Of a stretch of 64,000 nucleotides of DNA, positions 45,401 through 57,400 are shown piece after piece. A program made the translations under genes and the position numbers. The number at the start of each line of letters is the position of its first letter. Position 1 is the first letter of the stretch. Under the pieces are notes generated by a model. It was not told where the DNA came from. It was given only the letters and a program-made list of their open reading frames with translations, and ran no database searches. Source of the stretch: Desmodesmus armatus (Eukaryota; Chlorophyta; Chlorophyceae; Sphaeropleales; Scenedesmaceae); assembly GCA_007449985.2 (NCBI GenBank), contig VIIQ02000116.1, positions 90,729-154,728 on the forward strand, in the 5' to 3' direction.

Positions 45401-48400
45401 CTCGCGCATGGCTCACTCCATGCGCTTCACATGCGTGCAGGCGCCAGGGTGGTTGCCAACTACTCAGGCAGCCGGGGCCTGCTGGTTGTCGAGCCCATCT
45501 CGGCAGCAATGGCGGCAGCAGCAGCAGGTACGACGGCTGCTGGCGCAGCTGCAGCAGCAGTTGGACACAGCCTGCACATGACTGGAGCTGAGGCAACGTA
45601 TGCTGCGGACGCTTCTGCAGCAGTGGGTGTGTCAGCTGTTCTGGCGGCCAAACGCAGCCTGGCTGCTGCTGCTACAGCCTCGGACATCCATGGGCTGCGT
45701 GGGACTCATGATGAGGGCGGTGAAGATGGACGTGGCAGCAGCAGGGGGTGACAGCGTGGGTGGCGCAGAAGTTGGGTGTGTCTGGTGACGAGCTGGCGGC
45801 AGCAGCGACGGCTGGCAGCGGTGGCAGCATTGCGGGGTGGCGGCTGGTGCTGCTGGCAGAGCGGACACCCCAGCAGATGGTGCAGGTGCGCGCAAATGTG
45901 CATATCATGGCTGTGCAAGCCTAGCTTGCTGGCAGACAGACATAGTAGCGCACTGTGAACCTGCAGCTGATGTTGACAGCAGGTGGATTTGCTGCCTTTC
46001 CATTGTAGTATGTATGTTTGGGGGGGGGGGGGTTGTCCTGCCAAAAGGCATGACGTACTGTTGGTCTTTTCTTGGGCTGATCCATGCTGCGCTGTGCTGT
46101 GTTGTGTTGTGCCGCCCGTTGCTAGGTGCACCTGCGGTTGCGGGACTGGGGTTCTGCCCTCAACATCAGCAAGGCTTACGGCCTCGATACAGGTTGGTGC
46201 CTTCACTCTGGGTGGTTACTGCACCTCAGCACTCTGCCGTACGAAGCTGCCGCGCAATACGAAGCTGGTGCTTGCCGCAACATAGGAGGCCATGCACGTT
46301 CCATGTCTAGCTGTGCACCGTCGCATCCTGTGCTGGCCAACAGCACAGCAGCATTGCCTTACACACATGCGTATCTGTCTTGCTGTTGTGGAAACCTGCT
46401 GCCTGCCTGCCTGGCTGGACTGTACTGCAGATGCTGTGTACCTAGCCCGCTGGTCTGATGCGCCAGTCAGTCGGGCCAGCATCCAAGATAACCTGCCCAA
46501 GATAAAATCAAGGCGGACCAGGGTTACAGAGTGCCTCACACGAGTGGCGCCGGTGAGCTCCTGTTCGCTGGGGAGCTGGGTTGGGCGGGTGATTGGTTCT
46601 GGCTGGGTTGGGTGGGTGATTGGGGTTGTTTGCTGGTGCGGTCTGCAGGCTGTGGGCTGCCTGTTGTCCCCTCCTTGCAGTCTGCTGGTACTGGCGATGA
46701 CGTACATGTAGATGCTGCTTGTACAAACAGCGGACAAGCACTGGTTGTAAGGCAGCGTTGGCGTTTGTATCTGTTGACAGAAGCGTTGTTTATGCTCATG
46801 CTCACGCCAATCATCGCCGCCCTGACACCAATGCCCTGGGGCAACATTGTCAAGTGCTGTTACACATTTGTGGCAGGCTTGCTGCTGTACAGATTGCAGG
46901 GCAAGTTTTGACTGCATACATCCGCATGACTAAGTGCTGGTTCTGGTGCTGCTTGCAGGACTATGAATCTGCTCGCTTGCTGATCAGCTATGGCCTCAGG
47001 GAGACTGCTGCCCACGCAGAGCCGCCCCCGACTGTTGCTGCAGCAGCTGCAGGCCACGCAGCTGCAGCAGCAGCCGCTGGGTCAGCATTTGTGACACCCA
47101 TGAAAGGCCCTCGGCCGGCTGCAGCTGCTGCTGCTGCAGCTGCGCCGGCCACCCCTGGGGGTCTGACAGGGCCTGCAGGGCCCAACGCGCCGTTGGGTAA
47201 GCGACAGTCTTCAACTCACACTGGGTGTGGGGATGTGAGCACTTGGAATTTAGCAGTGCCGCTTGCAACATGCGGGCCGGCCCCTGTCGTGCGTGCCCCT
47301 ACCATCTACTTGCTTCACCATGCACAACCTCACAAGCGTAAAAAGCCTGGAATCGCACATCTGTGTATCCTAAACGGCTGTTCCACCCTCAAGGCGCTGC
47401 TTGTCTGTTGGTTCCTGAACGTGCTGCTGCATGCACAGCCCCAGGGGGCGTGGCGGAGGCCCCTCGGCTCGAGTCAATGTCGGCAGCCAAGGCTGCAGAG
47501 GTCCGCTGGTGGCGGCTGCAGCGGCTGAAGCTGCTGGCACTGAACGACAGGCTGGAGACATGCATGGTGGGTGTTTCGCACTGGGCTGGGGCTGGGCGCG
47601 CTGGGGACGAGGGTGTCGGGCTGTGCTGGGGACCTGTAAGTGCTGGCATGCATGGCAGTCTGTCCTGCAGCAGTTGGTGGAAGTCAGAGCTTGCACGAGC
47701 CAATGTTAGCCCTGCGCCAAGTGCCGAGCTGTATGTTTTGTACTGCACTGCCTGCTTTCTGGTGCACCCAGGCGCTCAAGCGAGGCAGCTATGACCCAGA
47801 GCTCTTCTCAGTACTCAGGACTGAGCCCCTGCCCAAGGCCGCCGCGGCACTTGCAGCTGCTGGCAATGTCGCCGGCCTAGCTGTTCTGCTGCAGCGACAC
47901 AAGTCCACGCTTGCGCCCCGCCTGCTGCAGCTGCTCTCGGCGCTGCCCGAAAGCTTGGACCCGCGCATGTATGCGGCCCTCGTACCCCGTGCATCGTCGG
48001 GCGCTGCAGCAGCGGCAGCGGCCGGCCCTGCTGCTCATGCAGTAGCCGCACCAAGGGTGACTAAGCCAGTGGGAGTGGGCAACATGCATGCAAAGGGCCT
48101 CAGGAAGGTGGACTGGGTTGAAAGCGAGGAGACGTATAGTTTCCTTGCCGCAGCAGCCACTGGCAGTAGCACTGCAGGTGGCGCGCAGGCCGCAGCAGAG
48201 GCGCGACCGGGCGACGGCACCGCTGGTGCTGTTGCAGTGGGTGCGCTCGCGCACATGCCTTCCATTGACGCGTCGCCTGGGCTGCCTTTCCCAGTGGCGG
48301 GGGAGGAGGGCAGCAGCAGGAGTGGGTCTGTGGGGCTCAGCAGTGCCGGCAGCTTGGACTTCAGCTCTTGTGCGCTGTGTGCTGATGAGACGTCGGTAAT

Positions 48401-51400
48401 GATGCACGCCACTGAGGAGCTGGAGAGGTACTGCAGCGTCAACGGGGCGAACAAGAGGACGCTGCCAACTGACGCTGAGGTGCGAGTGTGGCAGTGACAT
48501 GCGCTGTGTCGTGCGCTGTATCCTGCGCTGTGTGCCCTGAAGAGTACAGTACGCTGCTGTCGGTCCGGATGCTCTGCGCCAGTGCTGCGCATAGATGTGG
48601 GGTGAAACAGTGCGCCAGCGCAAAGTGTCAAGTTCAAGCCGACTGCTCAACACGGTTGGTTGTATCTGCCATGCCCTGCATCTGCAGATCGCCAGCTGGC
48701 TGGCTAGCCGAGCGCTTCAGCTAGACCTGGCAACAGGGCAGCTGCCTGCAGCTCTGCAGCTCCTGGAGTTTGCAGTGGACAAGGGGTATGGCGCCTTCCA
48801 GGTGCTGCTGCCGCAGGACAGCAGGCACACCAGCAGTGCTGTGGTTGTCGGGGATGGCGATGCACACCCTGAGCAGCAGGAGGCAGAAGGTGCGTTGGGA
48901 CTGACCTGCCTGGCCTAGCCTGGGCAAGTTTCTTAAGCCGCCCATGAATCTCAGGAAAACAGCCAAACATCATGCTAGGGACAGGATTGTGGCAGCCACT
49001 GGTTTGGAATTGGTTGTCAGGCCTGGTCATCACATGCATGCTGATAGCCAGAGCAGTGCAGCTTCACAATGCCGTGTGCCACGGCTGCTGCTTTTTCCTG
49101 CAGGGTCGTATGCGCGTGTGAGCGAGCTGCTCACCCAGGGTCGGGTGCTGCTGCAGCTGGTCAGCTCCTGGTGGCCTACAGAGCAGCACGAGCAGGAGTC
49201 GCAGCAGCAGCAAGAGAAGGGCCAGCACCAGGACCAAGAGCAGGCCGCAAACCACGGCGCCAGCTCGACACGAGGCCAGGACACGTCCTTAGCCCCAGCA
49301 GCAGCAGTGGGGCAAGAGGGTGTAATTCACGGCAGTGGCGTGACTGCAGCTGGTGAAGCGGCTTCTGCAGCGCTGCCGCCGCTCTGGAGTGTGACTCTGC
49401 AGCAGTGGGTGACTGTGGGGCTCCTGCCGCAGCTGCTGGCGGTGCTGAGCGGCGGCAGCAGGGACACACTGCAGCAGGACCTGAAGGAGCGGTGAGTGAC
49501 CAGATGGGTGCCTGGTCGAGAGATGTTCGCATGATCTGCCACGCTCAGGCATGCTCATAACTGCTCCCTTTCAGCCTCGTCGGAGTGTGCCGCTTGCGCT
49601 GAACTACGTGACAGTGGCAGCTGATTGTCATACTGAGGGGTGATGTGGTCGAGCGGAGCACGGCCTGGTCACAACACGTACAAGCAACCAGGTCCAGCTG
49701 AGGAGCACCCACTGGAGGAGCCATCACGCTGGAATATTGCAAAGCCCACCAGACTAGTGTATTGTTTGTGCGCTGGCCTGACGCATGTTTGTTGGTGGCT
49801 ATGGCTGCATGCTGTTTGCTGCTATCCTGCAGGGTGCTTCCGCTGCTGCAATGCTATCCCCACGAGCAGCGCGTGACGGCTCTTTGGCAGCTGATAGTGT
49901 ATTGGGTGGCAGGGCCCACAACAGCAGCAGCCAGTACCAGTCAAACACAAAGAGGCAGCAGTGGCAGCGGTGCTGGCGGCAGCAGCAGCAGTGGCAGCAC
50001 TGGCAGCAATGGGATCATGTTGGCGGCTGCGCTCCTGGCAGGGGAAGCAGAGCTGCTGCAGTCTGCAGCAGCTGCCAGCTCCCTGCTCACAGGCGAAGGC
50101 ACAAACAGTAGCAGCAGTCAACAGCGGCAGCAGTTGCTTATGCAGGCAGCAGCTGCAGCGGGGGGCAGTGGGCTGGGACCCATGCTGTGGGATGGAGATG
50201 TGGCAGCGATGGTGTCAGCTGTGCTTGCTGCAGTGTCAGCATGCAAGGCTACAAATCAGTGGGCGCGGGTGGAGCAGCTGCTTGATGCTGCTGGTGCTGG
50301 GCTGCTTGCAGCTGCTGCTGTCCACGGAGTCACGCTGCAGCAGCATGAGCCACATGCTGCAGAGGCTGCACGGCGTGTGAGCAGCAGCAGCGACGCTAGC
50401 TATGGCAGCGCAAACGAAAGCCGCGGGGGAGATGAGTCAGCAGATGGGGGCCAGGCTCAGGAGCAGCAGCTGCTACAGAAGGGCCAGGAAGGCAGGGATG
50501 GTGCTGGCCGTGGCGAGCACACTGCTGCTGGCGGAGATGGCTGGGGAGATGGGTGGGGCAGTGAGGAGGCAGAGCATGAGCATGATTGGAACTCCTCAGG
50601 TAAGCTCCCCCAGAACTTGGAGGTTGTTTCCCCACACTGGCACACGGTGTGACGAAGGTTGGGCATGTACTGCTGTAGCTGCATGACTTCTGATTGGCAA
50701 AGTACAGCATACTGGGTGGCACGAAAACCAGTAGCAGCAGCAACAGCTTGCACAGCGGCATGCGTCTAGGCAACAGCGCTGCTTGAGGACAGCTTGGCTG
50801 AACCTTGCGCAAACTGAAGCCGCTGCTCAGCAGTAGCAACCTATGGCCTGTTAGCACTAGTGCCGTAAAAGTCTTGGCCAGTCTTGCTGCGGGCACCTAA
50901 TAGCCTTGTCATAGTATGCCGGCAGAACTGGCTGACCGCAAACTGCCACCGGCCACATGTGTCATGTTGTGTCAACACGGTTTCCTGCAGGCCCTGGCCA
51001 GCAGCAGCATCGGCAGGCAGCCGTGCTAGCAGCTACAGAGCCCTTGCGGGCTGCAGTCCAGTGCTTTGCGCTGCGGCGGGAAGCAGTGCAGCTGCTGCAG
51101 GCACAGCTGGACGCTTTGCGAGGCCAGACCAGGGCGGCGCGGCTACTGACGAAGCAGGGGTGCTGTGTGTCGATCCAGCAAGTCGCGGCAGCTGATGGCA
51201 GTGCCGCACAGGAGTGGCTCAGCAAGCTGTTAGGAAGGGCCGAAAGGTAGGGGCATCCTGCACCACTGTGCGGTGTACAGGCATGTTGCTCGTGGCTTCG
51301 ATCGGCTCTTCATGCTTCTGCTTGGGGATGCCAGGCTTACCTCCCTCCTGCACTCCCTTGTTCATATGCTTTAGTGCTGTTTCAGCAGCAGTGGGGGCAC

Positions 51401-54400
51401 TCGATTGAACAGCCGTTGCTTCAGCCGCTGCTGTTGGTGCTGCATGCGCTGTCCTGCAGGTTGGGTGCTGCGTGGCCAGAGGCGCAGTGGGCACAGGTGT
51501 GGCACGACCTTGTGGAGGCCCGTCAGGCAGGCCTGGCTGCTCAGCTGCCTGCAGCACACCTTGCAGGAGCGTTCCTGCGTGTGCTGCTCCTGGCACAGCA
51601 GTACCATCTTGCGGTTCAGCTGTTGCCGCTGTCAACGCAGCAGCAGCTGGCAGCAGCACACTTCGGCACGCCGACTGCCGGCACGCCAACTGCTGCTGCT
51701 GGTTTGGACGGCATGGGTGCTTTTGACCTAGCCATGGACTCTTCTTACCCTCAGCGCGCTGCTGGGACAGATGTGCTTGGGGAGCAGCAGCTTGGAGGGA
51801 GGGACGCGGACAGGCCTGCAACAGCAGAGGCAGCTCTAGCAGCTCTTACAGGTAGCAGTGGGGGTAGGTTCGCGGGCGGCGGCAGCAGCCGCTTTGGTGT
51901 CCGTCGCGCGCTGCACCATGCTGCAGGGGCTGCTGTCAGCACAGCTGTTGGCAGTACTGCCAAACTGATGGGTGTGTCAGCACATCTGGTTGGCAGTACC
52001 GCTCACCTCGTCGGCAGTACAGCACAGGCGGTACAGTATGGAACGGGAGGCGTCATGGGCGCTACAGCGGGGCTGGTCAGCGGCACGGCATCCCTTGTCT
52101 CGTCGGCTGCAATCTTTGCGGCAGAGGCTGCAGCTAAGGCGGGAAAGGCGGGCTTAGCCCTGAAGGGCAGTGCTGGGGGCAGTGCAGTGCTGAAGGACGC
52201 TTCAGGGCTCCTGACGGTTCAAGAGGCAGAGGCAGTTGTTGTCCAAGTGTCACAGGAGTTGCTGGCGAGTGCTGCAAGCTTGGAAGACCCGGCTGTTGTT
52301 GCAGCCGAGGCTGTGCTGCAGCTGCTGCCACCCGAGTGCAAGGTAAGCACAGCCAGAGGGCCATGTGTGCTGGTGATCACAGGCCTTTTGCAAGATACAC
52401 TGGCCTCCTGCACACCGCCACCATGCCGGCGTCCTGCTTCACCACCACCGTCCCTCTCATCTCACACATATATGGCCTGCGTTGCTGCTGCCAACTGCCT
52501 CCCATGCTGCCACACAGGCCGCGTCAGCACAGAGGGACTCTGTCGCTGTTCTGCGGCATCTGCCAGAGTTTGGTGTGTCTTTGCTGCCAGCACAGCTCAC
52601 CTCTCTGCCCGACAAGCACCAGCTGCTGCAGCGGATCCTGTTCGGACGCCACACGTACGCAGCGGCGGCTGCGGCGGCTGCTGGTGGCAGCAGCGGCGGC
52701 GCGGCTGGCAGCAGTGTGGCGCCTTGGAGGCGGTTGGGTGATGTCCTTGAGTTGGCAGCACTGCTGGGCTTTGGCAGCGATGACGAACAGAATGAGGTGA
52801 GTGCTGCGTGTATGGGTCCTGCTGCGGAGGCTGCTTTTGGCTGCACCGCGTCGATCCTGCCGCCAAGTTGCAGATTGTTTCCGGGCGGAGAGCAGTCTGC
52901 ACCCATCAGAATGATGTTTCTTATCTGCTAAGGTCTGATTATGGTCGCGCGCCCCCGTCAGCATGGCAGTAATTGCTGGCGCCATGAGACATGCTGCGTC
53001 TGGAAAGCTGAGGCCCCTCATGTGAACCTTGCCCTCGACTTCGCAGCGCGTTGAATCGTGTTGCAGGCATCTTGGGCGCCCATATTGATGTGTTTTGCAG
53101 TGCACTCCAGCACGCATGGGATTCAGGCAGTCCTTTGGCAACCCCAATGCACACCTGTATGGACCGTCACTGTTGATCTGTGTTCAACAAGTTGGTGGTA
53201 TGGTGGTGCTGCAGGTGCGGCTGATGGCTGCAGAAGCAGCCCTGACTGCAGGAGAAGTTGGCATAGCCACACATCTGTGCCTTCAGCTTGCTGCCGTGCG
53301 CTACGCACCTGCTTGGCACCTGGCTGCTGAGCTGGCCTCACCACAACGGTGAGTGTGCTGAGCCTTGGCTTGGGTACAGTGTAGTTCAGTACAGTACAGT
53401 ACAGTACAGTACAGTACAGTACAGTACAGTACAGTACAGTACAGTGTTGACTACAACACCTGTCATTTTGCTGAAGCTGGCCTCAACTAGCACCTGCCTT
53501 CTATAGGGCCAGCGATAACGATATTTACTCGATGCAAACTTCAGCCCGCATTCATGTTCATGACACAGGGGAGCATTAGTGCAACTATAAGCTCCAGATA
53601 TTTTTGCCTGGTTGATGTGTCTGGCTGGCTGCCTGGTTGCATGCTTGCAGGTTTGCTGACCAGAGGAAGCAGCGTGCAGCCAAGGTGAAGCAGCTTGTGC
53701 AGCAGGAGCAGCAAGTGCAGCGGCACCTGCGAGAGTCCCTGCAAGGCGATGACACCCAGCAGCAGCAGCAGGTGGCAGGGGACTCACCACGGCAGGCAGC
53801 AGAGCAGCAGCACGAAGCAGAAGCAGTACCCACAACAGCAACAGCGCCAGGGCAGCAGCAGCAGCAACTGGACGTCCTGCAGCTTGACGGTGGGGGTGAT
53901 GGGGATGGCAGCTCGGCTTCGATTCCTTCACCCGCCACACCAGGTGCTGCTGCTGTGGCAGCAGCTGCGGCTGCCATTGATGCGCCTGCAGCTTCTGCAG
54001 GCGAGGATCGTTCTGCTGCCAGCCCCACTGCCAGTGCTGTTGGTACTGGAAACAGTGAAGCAGAACTTGTAGAAGCTGATCCCTTCCTAGCCAACGAGGA
54101 CAGCATCACCAACGAAGCCAGCATACAACCAGCGCTGAATGCGACACTAGCAGCAGCGCCAAGTGATATCACAGCGGCAGACGTCGAGGGTGCAAAGCAG
54201 CTGCCAAGCGGGGACAGCAGCGACCCTCAGCAGGCCTCCGATGCAGGGCTGCAGGCACCCGACACCCCCCTGGGCTCCTCATCGCCAGCAGCAGCAGACC
54301 GCGTACCTGCAGGCACAACTGCTAATGTCATGGAGGCAGCTGCGGCGGCGAGCGAAGGGCGCGCATGGGACAGGGTCGGCAGGAAGGGTGCTGCTGGGTT

Positions 54401-57400
54401 GGTGCTGAGTGCTGCGAGGCTGCAGCTGCCGCCTAGGGATCGGCAGAAGCTGTTGGCATTCGCAGCATACTACTGTCCCAGTGGGGAGCTTCCAGCCCTT
54501 ACAGACGATCTTGTGATAGCACAGCAGGAAGTGACGCAGCAGCAGCAGGTGCGCCAACAGCAGCAGGATGACCATCAGGGGGCCCAGCAGCAGCAGCAGT
54601 TGAGCTTGATGCTGCCGTTGCAGCAGCCGTCGTCCCCGGCATATCAGCAGCAGCGGCAGCAGCTGCTGCGCGCCGCACTCGCAGCAGCGGCGGCTGCACC
54701 GCTGGCCAAGGGCTGTGTGGATCCATTTAGAGGGCTGTTCTCTTTTGGGGACCCGTTCAGCCTGATGGCAGTCCTGCTGAGCTGCAGCAGTCCTGCCGAA
54801 GCCCGGGACCTACTTGAAGAGGTCATCGCAAACCAGCTGGCCACTGGGACAAACGGCAGCAGCAGGGGTGAGGCTACAGCAGCGGGTGGAAGCTACTGCT
54901 GCCTTCAGCGGCTGCTCGCGGTCGGCGCTGCTGCGCAGCTGCTGCTCCTCCTGCAGCACGTGCCTCAGGGGACACTCCTGGAGGTTGTTGCGGCAACTCC
55001 CAGCAGCAAAGCCAGCTGCAACCAACTGAAGCTACCCCATCACCAGGAGCTGCTGCTGCAGCTGCTGCATGTACCGCTGCCGCAGCTGCAGCTGGCGGCC
55101 GGCAGGCTGCTGCAGCAGCCTCAGCAGCAGCAGCTGCTGCCGCCAGAGGCTGGTGAAGCAGTTGCAGCTGCGGGGGCTTTCGTCTCCCGGCTGCAGCAGA
55201 TCTCAGATGGCAGGCAGCTGCTGCAGTGGCTGCCAGGCATTGAGACAGGGCGTTTCTTTGCCGGTGAGTGCTGCTGCCGTGTCTGTTCATAACATGCAGG
55301 CAGCAGTGTGGCCATTTTGGGTTGTGTTCGAAGCTTTGAGCATCAAGTGTGTAACAGTGTGGCGGTATGTCTTCATACACCTGCCTGGCTGTCAAGCACC
55401 AGCAGCACGCTCTCACACCAACCTCACCGCTTGCATCATCATGGTTCTCTCTTACAATTCTCTCTTTCACATTCTCTCTTTTTCACCCACCACTCAGTAC
55501 CTGAGCTTGCCAAACGCTTGCATGCTCCTTTGTCATTTGTTTCTGCGCAGGTGACAAGCCCTACCAGGAACAGGTGCTCATCGAGCTCGCCAGCAAAGCC
55601 GGTCAGATGGCTGTGCAGCAGCAACAGCAGCAGGACAACCAGCAGGCAGCGGCACAGCAGTCAGCTGCTGCTGAAGCCCTCATGGCACAAGCCCAGCAGT
55701 TGGCAACCAGCTATGGCGCAGATCCTTTCCAGCTGGAGCTGTGGTTTGTGCACAGCCTTGTGCTGTATGCGCCTGATGTCACACAACCAGACGCGCAGAG
55801 TCTGCTTGCTGCGCACATGCAGCAGCTGCTGCAGCAGCCCGCGGCCGCTGCTGCGCACCTGTTTTTCAACACCTACCCGCTGCTGCCGGCATCTGCCGCA
55901 GGACAGTGCGCGTGCGTGCTGGGGCTGATACACGCAGCGCTGCAGGCATTTTGCGCGCAGCAGCAACAGCAGCTGCCGGCCGCTGCCGACGGTGCTGCCG
56001 CTGGTGTGGTTCCAGCAGCTGTGACACTAGCCCTGCCCCAGCTAGAAAAGCTAAAGGAGCTGCTGATGAAAAGCAGTAAGGCCCTCACAGGCCTAGCTGC
56101 TAAAGCCCTCATAGGAGGCCATGTGGCCTCATGGTGGGCCCTGCAGTGGCTGCTGCTGCTGCGCTGGCAGTACCCACCTCACCTAGCAGCACCACGGAAG
56201 CAGCAGCAGCAGCAGCAGCGGAAGCAGGGAGCACCGCAGGCGGCGCGCAGAAGGAGCAGGGTGCCAGCGCACGGCTTGACGCGGCTGCAGCTGCTGCAGC
56301 CTCAGCAGTCGCTGCTGTGGATCTGCAGATGGCTTTGCTGGAGGCTGCAAGCGCTGTTGCGGCCTTCGTCTCTGCGCCTGCCCAGGCCGGGGTGGTGGCG
56401 AAGTTTATCCGGCACACTAACAGCCTCGCGGAGATGCATGCCCGCGCCTCGGTTGGGGACAAGCCCAAGCAGCAGGCGCTGCAGAAGCTTGCGCAGGGGG
56501 TGTCCCCGGGGCTGCCGCACCTTCTGCTGTTCATGCGCACCATGAGCAGCGTCCCTGACCAGCAGCAGCTGTATTGGTCAGATGCAGATGAGCAGGGAGA
56601 TGGGCTGGCACGTGTCAACAGTGCAGAGAGCGTCATGAGCTTCCAAAGTGCAGTGAGCGTCAACAGTAGCCTTTCGGGGCAGAACCCTGCGCACCCAGGG
56701 CACAACCCAGCTGCAGCGCTGGCGATCGAGTGGGCTACAGCTCGTGCACGTTATGCTGGCACCAGCGGCCGGCAGCAGTTGTTGAATTGCAGTGCGCTGC
56801 AGCTGTCAGGTGTGGCGAGCTGGGTGGTGCTGGCAGCACAGCAGCCGGTGTCTGCTGAGGCCATCGGGCAGATGCAGCCACTTGCCATGGGTCCCGGGCT
56901 GCAGCTGCAGCTGCTGAGTGACGTTATAACGCTCGTGACTAACCCCGAAGCGCAGCTGCCTGGGCTTGTTACGAGCGCCAAGCAGGGCAGCAGCGGCGGC
57001 AGCAGCAGGGGTAGCAGCTTCGCGCAAGGGAGCGTGACTGCGGAACAGGCAGCTGCTACGGCAGTGGCAGCAGCGGCGGCACTGACGGCTGGGAGCGGGC
57101 CTGGCCCAGTGGGTGGAGTGACGGCACTCATGAGGGATGATCCTGCAGCAATAGCTGCCTGGCAGCCCCCTTGCATGCCTGCCAACCTTGCACCAAAAAG
57201 GCGGGAGCTGGTGCTGCCACTGCTGCAAGCTGCAGCACGTATCGTCGCCAGGCACATCGTGCTCTCGGCAGTAGCTGCTGCTGCACCATCTGCCACAGCA
57301 GCTGGTGCTGCTGCTGAGGCAGCGGTGGACGGCATTGCAGCCCTTGTGTCACAGTCCGTGTCTGTTGGGGGCAGGAGCAGCAGCAGCCAGAGACTGTTGC

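Noticed and set aside
53387..53445. ACAGT array as a CRISPR-like or regulatory repeat array
   Set aside because: No spacers between units and intronic location; a simple microsatellite.
55574..56545. Arg/Leu/Trp-rich end of the open frame after 56130 as true NBAS-like C-terminal sequence
   Set aside because: The other frame from about 56125 is longer, free of stops and keeps phase to the next exon; the Arg/Trp-rich reading is an off-frame translation of Ala/Gln/Ser repeats.
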